Assembly: GCA_033439685.1 (NCBI GenBank)
Contig: JAUEDM010000006.1
Span: 1,984,001-2,048,000 of the forward strand
Origin: Apodospora peruviana
Taxonomy: Eukaryota > Ascomycota > Sordariomycetes > Sordariales > Lasiosphaeriaceae
DNA: 64,000 bases
Direction: 5' to 3'
Shown here: positions 12,801 through 24,638 of the stretch, piece after piece
Layout of the letters: each line of letters starts with the position of its first letter
How positions within the stretch are numbered: position 1 is the stretch's first letter
The notes under the pieces: model-generated
Seen by the model: the letters and a program-made list of their open reading frames with translations, nothing else
Database searches by the model: none
Told to the model about the DNA's origin: nothing
Translations under genes and position numbers: made by a program

Positions 12801-13909
12801 GGACCCCTGTACTCCTTCCCTAAGTTGCCTTCCCCCTCACCACACACTGTAAGTGCCTTCCTCCCGTCCATCCAGATCCAGCTGGAAGCGGGGAACCCCA
12901 AGGTACCGTATTTCGATACATTACCACAGAAGACGCAGAAGCACTGGAACTGGAACTGGAAACCAAGCATTCGGCAGAAGCACTATTTTCTGTAGTAGCG
13001 GCCCCTTGAGCGCAACCTAAACCTAACGCTCAAGCACTGGGGTCCTGCTGTACCAAACATTTTTGGCACGGCTGGCTACCGTCTTAGGTTCTCCTGTCTC
13101 CCGGATGACCTGCCCTGTCTGGTTCCTGACATTGAACCTGAAATGTCCAAGTACCTGACGGAGTACCTTCCATCTTTCTCCCGTCCTTCAAGCTCAATAA
13201 TTGCGCCAGACCCCCTTTTGGCCTGAAAGCAAGCCCACCCCCGGATCGCCTTCAGTTTGCCAATCAAGCCAACCTCGCCAGGACCACGGTCGCTTTAGCC
13301 CCGAGTCTTTGCGCCACTACGAGCAAGACAAAAAAGCGAATGCCTTCGCTCCACTCCCATTGACCTTCCACTCCATCTCTTCAGTTCCAGTCAACGCCTC
13401 CGTTCCCGGTTCCTTAGCTTCCAAGCTTGCAAGGCCCAATCCACTCCTCGTCGAATCCCGATTGCGCCGGACACCAATCGCCTTTGCCTACCTCCAGTGA
13501 TCGTCTCGATTGGTTGCGAAGCCCATTGTCCGAGACAGCCTGCTAATTGCATGCAGGGCTGGCTGCTGCTGTCACTGCCAGTATCGCAGCAGCTTCTGCT
13601 AGAGAGCGGGTCCATGCCACGAGCCTCGGGAAGTAACAGAGACCCAACACCACCGTTGCGACCGTTGCGAACAAAGCCATACACGAGGCCGCAGAACTTG
13701 GTTCGCCCCTACGCAAACGACTGAATATATTTACCCTTTGTTGGAAAGAGATGAGGTATGGTTAACCCCGTTTTGCTCGCGTGGCTTGTGCAGAATGCTT
13801 TGCGCATGCGCGACCGTTCTGGTCAAGCTGTGCAGTCCTTTGTCCTTACACAGGAAAAAAAGTTTCTGGAATGTCTTTAGCTAACCATTCTCACGTCAAT
13901 GCAGTGCAG
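9876..13909. other. 4 kb region without a supported gene
   Basis: Long but composition-driven reading frames occur on the minus strand (9891-10712 and 11638-12411) with no domain, periodic hydrophobicity or splice logic. A TAGGTA cluster lies at 11432-11460, and a short tandem of AGAGACCCC units at ~12258-12290. The last ~700 bases are pyrimidine-rich and are probably promoter and 5' UTR of the SFL1-like gene, with a likely leader intron (GTATGG near 13756; AGCTAAC branch point and TGCAG just before 13910). Confidence 0.45.
11432..11460. repeat. GTAGGTAAGGTAGGTAGG motif cluster
   Basis: Four near-contiguous TAGGTA-type words, ending TTCCTTAGGTA. Same dispersed motif as at 1564, 5659, 7581, 16552 and 62986. 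Confidence 0.6.
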
Positions 13910-15901
13910 ATGGCTACTGTTGAGAGTGCGCCGAGGAACCATCTGGGCGACGGGCCGGAAGAGACATTGGGAGTACGGACGATTCCCATCATCACTCCAA
14001 CAATCCAGATGTCTGCGCCGTCCCCAGGCGAGCCCATGGAGATCACGACGCCCACCAACTCGTCTGCGCCTCCGTCCGCTACCAAGAGCCCCGACAGCGA
14101 TGTCAATGTCAACGGACTAAGCGAACGACAACAAACCTCCTCGACGCAAAATGACCAGCTCTCTGCCGACAATATCATCATGCCAGCACCAGCGGCCGCG
14201 GCCGCGGCTGTCCACCAACCAAAGATTGTCCAGACTGCTTTCATACACAAGCTATACAAGTGCGCCGCCTTACAAACCCCGACTTGAGAACTTTTACTAA
14301 ACGTGGATATAGCATGCTGGAGGACAAGGGAATACAGCACTTAATATCTTGGACGCCGACTTCAGAAAGTTTTGTTATGCAACCCTCGCATGAATTCTCC
14401 AAGGTGCTAGCGTAAGTTTACATGTGGCCGTCTGGCTCAGGTTCTTGCACTAACGTGGACAGGCAATATTTCAAACACACCAACATCTCGTCGTTTGTCC
14501 GGCAGCTTAACATGTATGGGTTTCACAAAGGTAAGCAACCATTTCCTGATCTACTACTCGGGCCCGACGGTTTCTGACTTGACCAAGTGAGCGACGTTTT
14601 CCACCACGGCCAACCCGACGCGACCCTTTGGGAGTTTAAGCACGGGAATGGAAACTTTAAACGCGGAGACCTGGTTGGATTACGGGAGATCAAGCGACGT
14701 GCCTCTCGCCATGCTCTGGTCCACCGAGAATACAACAACCAAAAGCCACCGCCTTCGCAGCCTGGAACCCCAGCAGAGCCCATGCCTCCTATGCAAGAGG
14801 GAGGAGACCCCCGGATGAACAGCATCGAACACACGCTATATGAAATGAGCAGTCGTCTACAGCGCCAAGAAGAAAATGCGCATCTTTTGCAAATAAAAAA
14901 CCAAGCAATCATGGACACGGTGTCACGCTTGCTGCAGTTCAACCACGAGCTGTCCCGGGCAGTCCTCGCCCTTGCCCCAAGTCCTGATAACCCGATACAC
15001 CGGGACGGTAAGTGGCTCATCCTGAACCTTTTGGTACCAGTATAGGCTAATAGTTGGAGCAGTGTCCAACTTGCAAGGAGACGTCCAGCGGCAAATGGAA
15101 ATGTTCCGGTCCTTAGAAGAACCACACGAGCCGCTCTTCGCCAGTACCCGTCCCTACTTCTCGAATCTGGAGAATGCCCCAGTTTCACCGCGGCAATTGC
15201 CCCAGGACGACCTCCGGAGATCTAACCTCGCAGTTCCCCAATCTCGGCCACCAAACTACCACCACCGTCCTAATGTGCCCTCCAACCTGTCACTTTCCAC
15301 CCGTCGGGCATATAGCTCAATAAGCGCCAATACAACACAGTCCTCGCCCTCCTCGATTCGCTCGCAGCCGCCGCCGCCACCCCCGGGACCCCATCCCTTG
15401 GCGAATGTCGAGTTACCCCCAAGCAGCTTGGCACGACGGCACACCTCGGCCGACATTCGCGCCCATGGTTGGCAGACGAACAACCCTCCTCCGTTTGCCT
15501 CTGGTCCTCCTTCTTCGCAATGGCCATCCTCGCCGAACCGGGTAGCGGCAGCCGAAGACCAGCGTATCCGGGATTCCTTCTCTCACTACTCTCTTCAGAC
15601 TGCTTCGCAACCACACTCGAGGCCGGCGACACCACCGCCGCCACCTTTTACCAATGGTGGGGGCAGCAGCGGTGGCGGAGGCGGAGGCATTCCGGTGGAC
15701 ACCTTCGGAAGCTGGTCGTGGAATTCGGGTCACAATCGCAGTGATAACAAGAATCTCTCGGTCAGAGACAACTCGGCGCCGCCAACGCGGAGAGGTAGCA
15801 TGGCGCATATCCTCAACCCGACTGATACCGCGGAACGGGACGACGAGGACGATATGGACATAAGAGGAGATGATGATCGGAAACGAAAACGACTGCAATG
15901 A
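13910..15901 (+). CDS. sfl1: SFL1-like transcription factor with HSF-type DNA-binding domain
   Basis: CDS join(13910..14259, 14313..14411, 14463..14530, 14588..15007, 15063..15901), 591 aa; all phases close. Residues ~108-215 form the heat-shock-factor winged helix, rebuilt across four exons: AFIHKLYNMLED, then HLISWTPTSESFVM, FSKVLAQYFKHTNISSFVRQ, LNMYGFHKVSDVFHHG and LWEFKHGNGNFKRGDL. The FKHGNGNFKRGDL wing and RRASRHAL end suggest the SFL1 branch (yeast flocculation repressor) rather than HSF1. A heptad coiled coil follows (~248-300), then a Pro/Ser/Gly-rich tail ending in a basic KRKR patch. Introns 2-4 have GTAAGT/GTAAGC donors; intron 1 uses GTGCGC. ATG 13910 directly follows a strong acceptor; ATG 13871 is an in-frame alternative. 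Confidence 0.9.
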
Positions 15902-17127
15902 CACGATTGACGGCCGCTTTTCGGGGGTTAGTGGGTTTGAAAAGAAAGACATACGGGTTTGTCATGTGATCTGTTTGATCGCGAACATAATTGGTTGGTT
16001 TTATTGGTCGAAACCCTGATACCTGCCCCTGGCGTTGTTTTTTTCACATCTGTCTGTTCGAATAGATTTATGACGCGGATACCAGAGGGTCTTTTCTTTC
16101 GTTCTTTCGTTGTCTTCCGAGCGAATAATGGCACCGGTGGATTGCGATGACTTGGCGGTAGGTGGGTTGGATTGTTCAAGGATTCAGGGGCGGTATGGTT
16201 TGCTGGTGGGTGGGTGGTATTAATCTGATTTTAAACGACCGAAGCAACAAATAGCTGGCATTTGCTTTATTTTTGTTGTTTTTTTGCTTTCTTTTCTGTC
16301 TGATCTTTTTTTTTTGCTCTCATTTTTAATTTTACATTTTGTTTCGATTATTCTTTCCCCAACAATATCCATCTGAGAAGGCCAAGAGTTACACATTTTT
16401 TTTAACATTTTATTGCCTATTTATTTCTTTACCTCCCTTATATAATTGAACGCACATGATATTGGTTTTTCTTTCCTGTTCACCGACGGACTTGGTCATT
16501 ATTTCATTTATGGGACTGAGAAATGATGTGACGTGGGTACGTGGTCGGTTGGTTAGGTAGGTACGTATGGATAGATGAGATGTTGCTGGATCTGACGGGA
16601 CTGGAGGCTTCGGACAGTACATGGCGGGTGAGGTGAGGAGGACGGAGAGGATAGTAGAGCTAGGTAGGTCTGTTGTCGGTATATGATATAAAATCCTTTT
16701 GGGGTTGCTATTTCATCTCTAATTTTTCCTCATTTAAAAAAGTGGTGAGCGCGCGTGATGTTTTTGTTGTTGACGGGATGGATTGGATTGGGATGGGGAC
16801 ACGGTTGGTATTTTCTATTCCCTTCTTCTAGGTAGACGTTATATGCACAGAGAGCTCTGATTTAGGACTATTTATCATCAACACAAACCGATGGTTCATC
16901 TCTTATGTTCTTGTGTCTGTTCTTGGTTCTATCAAATTATTTCGCAGGGGGTTTCTCCAGGTGTTGTTCCAACCAAGTCTGACACCACTCAATTTTAGCA
17001 AGAATAAGCCACGACATAGTATTCGTCCACCTTGAAGGAAGCTACGTGGTTGTGGCAGTACTTTGTTTGGACCAGACCCAAAACCATCGATATTTGATCA
17101 AGCTGGTGAAGCAGCAGCAACCCCTTC
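15902..17127. other. Convergent 3' region
   Basis: This lies between two convergent genes and should hold both 3' UTRs. T-rich tracts at 16260-16410 and TAGGTA words at 16552-16565 and 16661-16668 are present. No ORF worth calling was seen. Confidence 0.5.
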
Positions 17128-17961
17128 TTATTCTTTCCCCTTAAGTTCTGTACTGGTAGTAGTGGCACCACCAGCCTTTTTTTTCTTGTTATTCTTGTTC
17201 CTTTTCCGCTTCTTTTTATTTTCGCCCTCCGCTGCTGCTGCTGCTGTTCCTCCCTCCTCTTGCTGTACCACCAAAGTTGCCTGATGGGGAGAAGAAGCAG
17301 CCTGTTCTTGTTGTTGCGGCTGCTGCCCTTCTGCTTCTTTTGCCTCATTTATCTCCCGGTGAACTGTAGCAACAGAATCTTGCCCCCCTAATACACTATC
17401 CTCCACCTGAGCAACCTTCCTCTTCTTCTTCTTCGACTTGCCCAACGCACTGCGCCCAACATCCTCCTCGCTCTCACTATCCACCGCACCGCGACCAGCA
17501 ACACGCTTAAGGTTGGACCCTTTCTCTGCTCCTCGCTTCCCTCCTCCACCCAGCATCCTGAATCTCAATTCCCAGTCCTTGTCACCCCTGAGACCTCCCC
17601 CCCCTGAATTGGGTAGGTGCGGAGTATACCCGAGTCCAGCATTCGGTGGCTGAGCGAGATACGGATTCAAATCCAAATCACGGGCATCTTTTGCCGGCTG
17701 CTGCTGCTTCTGATTTGTGGTGGTGACAGTAGATTTTGCTGCCGCCGCTAGTGATGAGAAGCCTTTTGTTTTTGTAGCTTCTTCACCTTCAGCCGAAGAA
17801 GTTGTTTCTGTGGATGTGCTGACAGGAATTTTAGAGCGGCCTTTATTCAACATCTTTGCCAGTTTCGTGCGCATGTCTAAGATCATGGACACACGGTTCA
17901 TGGCTTGGTTGAAGTCTGGCGCTACCGGCAGCTTTTCCGGCTTGTTGTTGCTGGTGGCCAT
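17128..17961 (-). CDS. Lys-rich hypothetical, probably nuclear/nucleolar protein
   Basis: Single-exon CDS of 277 aa, started at the MATSNNKPEK methionine; the open frame runs further upstream but is less protein-like there. Residues ~10-45 (PDFNQAMNRVSMILDMRTKL) are predicted helical. A short conserved-looking patch, DKDWELRFRMLGGGGKRG, lies in the middle. Two Lys/Arg clusters, KSKKKKRKV and KKKRKRNKNNKKKK, look like nuclear or nucleolar targeting signals. The rest is Ala/Gln/Ser low complexity. An AACCCTAACCC box lies ~230 bp upstream, an element often found at ribosome-biogenesis genes, so an rRNA-related role is possible but only inferred. No named family recognised. Confidence 0.65.
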   Translation of the reverse strand: MATSNNKPEKLPVAPDFNQAMNRVSMILDMRTKLAKMLNKGRSKIPVSTSTETTSSAEGEEATKTKGFSSLAAAAKSTVTTTNQKQQQPAKDARDLDLNPYLAQPPNAGLGYTPHLPNSGGGGLRGDKDWELRFRMLGGGGKRGAEKGSNLKRVAGRGAVDSESEEDVGRSALGKSKKKKRKVAQVEDSVLGGQDSVATVHREINEAKEAEGQQPQQQEQAASSPHQATLVVQQEEGGTAAAAAEGENKKKRKRNKNNKKKKAGGATTTSTELKGKE

Positions 17962-18191
17962 CTTGGCGGACAGATATGTCGTTCCAAGTGAGGGAGTTCT
18001 GATTGAGAATCTCAAGACTGGTTTGATGCGGATTATTCCTTGGTGGGTGTGGATTGGTGTTATTGCAGCTGCGAGTCTAAGGTGTTCGGAGCCTGAAAAA
18101 GGTCCAGAAATCATTTGAGGGGTGTGGTTCTTATCTGAGGTTGCTGTCTGATTTGACGACGGCTTTGTGCACCACTGGCACTGTAGCTATC

Positions 18192-18204
18192 AACCCTAAC
18201 CCTT
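18192..18204. promoter_or_regulatory. Telomere-repeat-like box (AACCCTAACCC)
   Basis: Two tandem CCCTAA-type units about 230 bp upstream of the Lys-rich protein gene and ~150 bp past the P450 stop codon. In fungi such boxes can bind Tbf1/Myb-type factors. A functional site is inferred. Confidence 0.35.
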
Positions 18205-18345
18205 ATTTGGCGACGCGCCCCCTTTGCAGCATTGTCATCATGTCAGTCAGTATTAAGTTCAGTTCATTATCTTATGTTAATATTATTCTGGTAGTTATCT
18301 TGTGAAGTCTACATCGTAAGTCATAAATATATCATCAAAACTCCA

Positions 18346-20136
18346 TCACGCAACATCACCATATTCGGCCTCGTAAAACGCCACCGGCACCCCATGCCCT
18401 GGCGCCCCGACAATCTCGGCCCGATGATACTGAGCGTTCCAATCGCCCCGGTATTCCAGCCGATGATACTTTTGCAGCAGTCGAACGACTCAGATAACAA
18501 GTTAGTAACCCCCAAAAACAGACAGCGTTGATACAAGTGAAACCTACGAGTAAACGCCATCTCGGTCATGGCAAAGTTCTGGCCCACGCAGATCCGCGGG
18601 CCTCCATTGAATGGCACATAATTCCATGCCTTGGGCGTCCAGTAATCCCACCTGTCCGGATCAAATACCGCCGGGTCGGCAAACTTGTCCGACACTTCCG
18701 GACACAAGTCCCTGCGCCGCTGCATCGACAAGGCGCTGTAGACGACCACGTCGCCCTTGAGGACGGCGATGTTGGGCTGGCCAGGTCGGCCGGGCAAGCT
18801 CGTGTCCTGCAGCGCCGCGCGCAGATTGTACGGCACCGCGGGGTAGAGCCGCAGGGTCTCGTTGAGGGTGTGGGTGAGGTAGGTCATGCTCTTGAGGTCC
18901 TCGTAGGTCGGAGCGCGGCTGGTACCAACGGTGGCCAGGATCTCGTTGCGCAGCTTGCGGAAGATGGCTGGGTAGTTGGCCAGCTCGTAGATGGTCCAGG
19001 AGAGCGTGGCGGCTGTGGTGTCGCGGCCGGCGATGAGAACCGCCATCAATTGGTCACGAATCACCTTTGCGTCTCGGGTGGAGCGGGCGATGTTGTGCAG
19101 GAAGGTGAAGTCTTTGTCTGATTTGGAGAGCTTCTCCAGTTCTTCGGGCGTGAGGGCCAGTGTACGCGCAATGTATGGCTCGATGAAGCGCTCAAGGATA
19201 CGAATGCCTCGTTTGTAACGGTACTTGGGGACGAAAGCCCGGAATGGTCTGTTGGAGTGGTTTGTGTTAACTATTCACGAAACGCAGAGGGGAAAAAAGA
19301 AAGAGATGGGGCTACAAACGATAGAATTGTCAGCAACATTTGAATTCTCTGGACTTCTTGGAATGCGTCGACGAATTCATGCGTGGGACTATGCAAGGCG
19401 AATTAGTGAGTTATCTCGTTTGGAGGTTAAACAAAACTCACTTGTCTAAGCTCCCGACACTGTAACCAAGAAGAAAGTCGGTAGTGACATCGAGTGTCAT
19501 GCGGTAAAATAGGTCCATCATGTCGACCATCTGACCAGAAGGAGGAAGTTTGTTCATGAGAGCGGTGGTCCATTTGTCAAATATATCCAGATCTCGGACT
19601 CTGTCCCTGATGAACATGGGCCGAATCAGGGCCCTACTTTCCGACCATAGCTGGCCGTCGGTCGTAAAGATGCTGTCTCCCAGGAACGGGCTCCAGCTCT
19701 CGTGGAATTGATGGCCCTTGCCATATTCCCCGAACTTGGTGGTGAGTACAGTCTTTACATGCTCGGGCTCCCGGGTCATTATGAAGCGCACGATGCCAAA
19801 GGAAGCAATCTCGACACAGTTGGGGCATTCTGGAGTCCCATGCTTGGAAAATAAGCCATCGTAAAAGTCGAGAAGTCTATCGTTCATCTGCTTGTAGGCA
19901 GCATCACCGAAGAAAGCCAGACCTGTTCTCGTCAGTCAATATGGAGCTCATGCGAGATGTTGAATGTTCCCCGTACCGGTGATGGGGTTTGATGCCAATA
20001 GCACGGACCGGACGCCTCCGAGCTTGCGTATTCGGTAGTCCGCATAGGCTTTCCTGGTTGGAAAGTAGATAATCAAAGAGCCAAGTATAAGTGCCCATAA
20101 ATAGGGTTGAGGCAAGGAGAAGATGAGCTCAAACAT
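18346..20136 (-). CDS. Cytochrome P450 (CYP52-clan-like monooxygenase)
   Basis: CDS complement(join(18346..18488, 18548..19248, 19320..19388, 19442..19922, 19977..20136)), 517 aa, all phases closing. One N-terminal membrane anchor (LWALILGSLIIYF) implies ER localisation. P450 signatures: I-helix AGRDTT (~310-315), K-helix ETLR (~367-370), FDPDRW before the heme loop, and PFNGGPRICVGQ with heme-ligand Cys ~457. The segment FTTDGQLWSESRALIRPMF resembles the CYP52/CYP539 alkane and fatty-acid hydroxylases; family is inferred and substrate unknown. Exon 3 is only 69 nt (PTHEFVDAFQEVQRIQ) and is essential for a complete F/G region. Intron 3 uses a weak GTTTGT donor. Divergent from succinyl-CoA ligase beta, with no pathway partner nearby. 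Confidence 0.92.
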
Positions 20137-21047
20137 GGTGACTAAGGTAGCTTGTCGTGGTACAACAGTTATACAAGTCGAAATATGCGCGACATGTTCG
20201 GGAACCCAGTTTCGAGTGTCTCTTTCAAGTATATGTATAGCTCGCGTCGCTATAAGACACATGTGAACTTGAGATGCAGTTGTAAGTTGGAAAGGATGCC
20301 GCGGCTGTGGGGAACTTCAAGTTCTCCGCAGCGCGTAAAAGGCATGACGTTCTTTTGCTCAAGGAGCTCTTGTTGTTGCAAGATGCGGCCCAACAATGCA
20401 GGGCTGTTGCAACAGTTGGAGATCTGCAGGTTGCGGCTCGGAAACTAGACGCTTTGTAGTTGCCCAGAATACCAGCATCTTGGAAACTGAAGTCGGAGCC
20501 TGGCTAAGAAGACCACGGGAGCAAGCTGATGAGAAGCTAACCTAATGTTAGTGGCACAGCTGAATTGATGTGAAAGAGTTAATTAAAAATACAGAAAACG
20601 GTAGACGGGATGAACTTAAGGGTGAAGTTTGAGGTACGCTAAGAACTCCCGACAGACTCATCCGAGTTCAGATACTGATTAGGTACGTGTGTGTGTAATG
20701 AAGAGGAAGCGGGCCGGAGTCGCGGTTGCTGCTACCGGGACTGTCAGCCGGAGGTTATCGGGTAACCACGCAACTAACTCATTGGCCCGGAAAAGCCCCT
20801 CCCGTGCCTTTTCATCCTTGCCTGCTGGAACGGCAGCGCCTGGCACCTGGCACCCTGCGACCCCCTACAGCTAACCAACAAGGACCCAATCGAGCGGCCA
20901 GAGCGTCATTTCGCGCGAGAAAAGTACTGGAAGGATACTCCGTACCTCGCTAAACAAGAGCTGCCAGATCAACCTCATTTTCGTCCATTCCATCTTCGTC
21001 ACCATCTCCCCAGGCAGCAGAAAGCAGCAGGGAGCAACTCGTCCATC
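20137..21047. promoter_or_regulatory. Divergent intergenic region, P450 / LSC2
   Basis: 911 bp shared upstream region of two divergent genes. It includes a TACTCCGTACC motif at ~20937-20947 and a pyrimidine-rich leader just before the LSC2 ATG. No further element can be assigned. Confidence 0.45.
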
Positions 21048-22587
21048 ATGTTTAAGCTCGGTCGCAATCGCGCATTGGCTTCGGCCTTTGCTGTTCCCAA
21101 GGTTTGTCCTTGCATCATTCCACGTTTACCAACAACTCGCCTTCGTCCGAAACTGACTGCTGTCCTCTATCGCAGCTCCCATCTCCCTCCGTCAGACTCC
21201 CAGGCATCGCACAACAAAGGAGAGCGCTGAGCATCCACGAGTACCTCTCTGCCGACCTCCTTCGCCAGGTAAGACTTGCAATTGATTTTCTGGATGGTCA
21301 ATTGCTGACTCGATTCCCTCAACTAGTATGGTATCGGAGTCCCCAAGGGCTCTGTCGCAAAGACAGCCGCCGAGGCCGAGCAGGTCGCGAAACAGATCGG
21401 CACCGACGACATGGTGATCAAGGCACAGGTTCTGGCTGGCGGTCGTGGCAAGGGCTCCTTCGATAACGGCCTCAAGGGCGGTGTTCGCGTTATCTACTCG
21501 CCCACCGAGGCCAAGATGTTCGCCGACCAGATGATCGGTCACAAGCTGGTCACCAAGCAGACTGGCGCCGGCGGCCGCATGTGCAACGCTGTCTACATCT
21601 GCGAGCGCAAGTTCGCCCGTCGTGAGTTCTATCTCGCCATTCTCATGGACCGCGCTTCGCAGGGCCCCGTTATCGTATCGTCCTCCCAGGGCGGTGTCGA
21701 TATCGAGGGTGTCGCAAAGGAGAACCCGGACGCCATCACCACGACCTACATCGACATTAACACCGGTGTCACCGACGAGATCGCGCGGGATGTCGCCACC
21801 AAACTCGGCTTCAGCGAGCAGTGCGTCGAGGACGCCAAGGACACCATCCAGAAGCTGTACAAGATCTTCCTCGAGAAGGACGCCACCCAGATCGAGATCA
21901 ACCCGCTCTCCGAGACTTCGGACCACCAGGTGCTGTGCATGGATGCCAAGTTCGGCTTCGACGATAACGCCGACTACAGGCAAAAGGACATCTTCTCATG
22001 GCGCGATACCACCCAGGAGGACGCCGAGGAGGTGCGCGCCGCCCAGTCCGGCCTGAACTTCATCAAACTCGACGGCGACATCGGCTGCCTCGTCAACGGT
22101 GCCGGTCTTGCCATGGCCACCATGGACATCATCAAGCTGAACGGCGGCCAGCCGGCCAACTTCCTTGACGTTGGTGGCGGTGCCACCCCGGCCGCCATCA
22201 AGGAGGCCTTTGAGCTTATCACCAGCGACCAGAAGGTTACGGCCATCTTTGTCAACATCTTTGGCGGTATTGTCCGTTGCGACGCCATTGCCACCGGTCT
22301 TATTCAGACGGTCAAGACGCTCAACCTCAAGATCCCCATCATCGCCCGTCTGCAGGGCACCAACATGGAGCAGGCCCACCAGATCATCAACGACTCTGGC
22401 CTCAAGATTTTCTCGATTGACGACCTCCAGAGCGCCGCCGAGAAGTCTGTGCAGCTTTCCAAGGTTGTCAAGATGGGTAAGTTGAACCTCACTCCCCGCA
22501 AAATTCCAGTAGTAAAAACATTGATTCGCTGACCGAAAAATAGCTCGTGATATCGACGTCGGCGTTGAGTTCTCTCTCGGTATCTGA
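21048..22587 (+). CDS. lsc2: Succinyl-CoA ligase (ADP-forming) beta subunit, mitochondrial
   Basis: CDS join(21048..21101, 21176..21268, 21327..22476, 22544..22587), 446 aa, phases closing. The enzyme pairs with the alpha subunit in the TCA cycle: succinyl-CoA + ADP + Pi gives succinate + ATP + CoA. The first ~45 residues (MFKLGRNRALASAFAV) are Arg/Ala/Leu-rich, as a matrix-targeting presequence. The mature protein starts at LSIHEYLSADLLRQYGIGVP, followed by ATP-grasp elements VLAGGRGKGSFDNGLKGGV and EINPLSE and the CoA-ligase loop FVNIFGGIVRCDAIA with IIARLQGTNMEQA. It ends ARDIDVGVEFSLGI after the last intron. Intron 1 has a GTTTGT donor. High-GC, C-ending codons imply strong expression. 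Confidence 0.96.
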
Positions 22588-24401
22588 CGGTAGTGATTCC
22601 GACGAACAGACAGATGAATGATTGAGGCTTGGCGTGCGGCAACAGCACTGGTGTGAACGTTCCTATGTGTGTGTGTATAGACTTTTGGAATGGTTTGGTC
22701 GCTTTTTATTAGCAGGCTTGGGATGGGGTGGTTTTTATATCTCGAACCTGTACTGTAATACAATATTGCGCGCCACACAGCACCGTGACACACTGCCAGC
22801 CAGACTATGATTTGGGGGCGGCTGGGGGTGTTCCCTCTTAAACTGTTTAAAATGTTTTGTTTGGCATGCGCACAGAATATAGAGTTTTTTGTAACTGCTT
22901 CGTCGTACTTATTAGAGGGGTAGTTTAGATAGTGTTTTTTGCATGTTCGTTCCGTTTTTACGTCTGTCCGTCTCCCTATCTGTAAACCATGGTCGGTCGT
23001 CTTAACAACTGGGTTATCTGCTTGGTAGGTGAGGGTCTACAGAAGAGAATGGGACGCCGTGTGTAATTAGAGATAGGGCGAAGAGCCGGGTTGAGTGATG
23101 GAAAGTAGGACACTCTCGAACTCGTAAGGCGACGATCGAGTCCTCCTAATTGTCTGTCGCCTACTCATCAATCTCAGATCATCAACAATACTGTCTCGGT
23201 CATAATTCGGTCTTCTGCCACTTACTCCGCACATCAGTCGAGGATGTAGGGATCTGTGGTGAGTTTCGGACCTCACCTCCCTCGTAGGGGGGTAAACAAA
23301 TCCGTCTGTCCCAACCAGCATCGAACTTATAGTCCCCGAGATATGTACCTCCTAAACTAGTAAGGTAGTAGTCCTCATACTAAATATGCACAATATTAAC
23401 CAGTGAGCAGGTCATTCGGTACAACCCCAAAAGTCTGGTACTAGCCCTGGGTACTAAAGGGTCCATGTGGTGGTGAAGGAGCGGGGAAATGGTACTCTGT
23501 AGACCGCTCTAGACTGGCTTGATCCTGCGGGATATTCCACATTATTATGCGGGCGCACATATCAACGTGGGGACAAACATGTGTCTATGCAGTCAGCCCG
23601 AGTGTCTGGCTGATATTAGTTGGTGTGCCCTGAAAGTCCGAGGATAGGGCTGTGTGGTCGACTTGGACACCTCCAACGCCACCAAGATCTGCGAATCCTG
23701 GATACGCAAAAGGTCGACTGTGTACAGGCCAGGAACAAACAGCTTTATCTTTTCTTTGTCACTGTTCTTTTGTAAGACGTTCATAGCCAGCAATGAATCC
23801 TCAAACAAACATCACATCGGACTTCCGAGAGACTGGGCTTACATACGACTTTCGCATAATTAAGGCAGGTGAATGCCAAGATGGGTGAATGAATGGAGGA
23901 AACAGGCAAGATAAGCCAGCAACATCGTTTGGTCGAAAAGTATGTGGCGTTTCTTTTTCTTTTGCAGTTTGGGGGTCCATCCATCCAAGTGGTTGGGCTG
24001 GTTGTCTGCCTTAGTGCTTGTGTCGGTGTGAGCATGGGGCAAAGCCAACGTTGGACCATGGTGGTCTGCTCGATAACGGGGCTTGGCGCATATGTCGTGG
24101 TATAAGTAGAGGAGAAGGGAAGAGAAGGAATGTCAGTCTTTTCTGGGAAGTTTTTGGGTTTCTTTCTGGACTTTGGAAGCATACTTCGGAGTGTTGCGTT
24201 GATTCATCGTGTGTAACTCGGTCAGTATCACGACTCATTCCTCTCCGGTCGAACAGAAACTGAATTTCGATATCGCCAGAGATTTCTCCCTCAACACGAC
24301 AGTCTCCGAGAGTCAGCCCTGTGAAGAGCTGGGGTGTCTCATCACGTTGGAGAGCCAAATTTATTTGCCCTCACACACAACAACAACATCGATATCTCAC
24401 C
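22588..24401. other. 1.8 kb intergenic region
   Basis: Downstream of LSC2: 3' UTR followed by non-coding sequence with only short ORFs on both strands and no domain, RNA gene or mobile element that I can support. Confidence 0.5.
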
Positions 24402-24638
24402 ATGGCCGGCTCAGCTATGTGCCCATGCTCGACATGCTTCAACGCTGTCCCGGGAGCAACAAATGATTCGGTGAATCGGCAAGCTCGGCAAGCAGCACTC
24501 CAGGCCAAGTGGAAGAAGGAAAGGAGTTTCCTCTCTGGACGTCTGAATCGAAAGTGCAGCTCCGACAGCTATGCCTCCGACTTGGTTACTCTCAGCTCCT
24601 CGGCGCAGCCTATGGCTTCGCTGATTGAGGAGAAGTAG
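24402..24638 (+). CDS. Small Cys-containing hypothetical protein (78 aa)
   Basis: The start has an ideal fungal context (CTCACCATGGCC). The protein begins MAGSAMCPCSTCFNAVPG, so three Cys sit close together, then a Gln/Ala/Arg/Lys helix (RQARQAALQAKWKKERSFL) and a Ser-rich tail ending SLIEEK. There is no signal peptide or membrane segment. Product unknown. The start context and amphipathic basic helix favour a real gene, while isolation and shortness argue against; a longer spliced gene is possible. Confidence 0.4.
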   Translation: MAGSAMCPCSTCFNAVPGATNDSVNRQARQAALQAKWKKERSFLSGRLNRKCSSDSYASDLVTLSSSAQPMASLIEEK

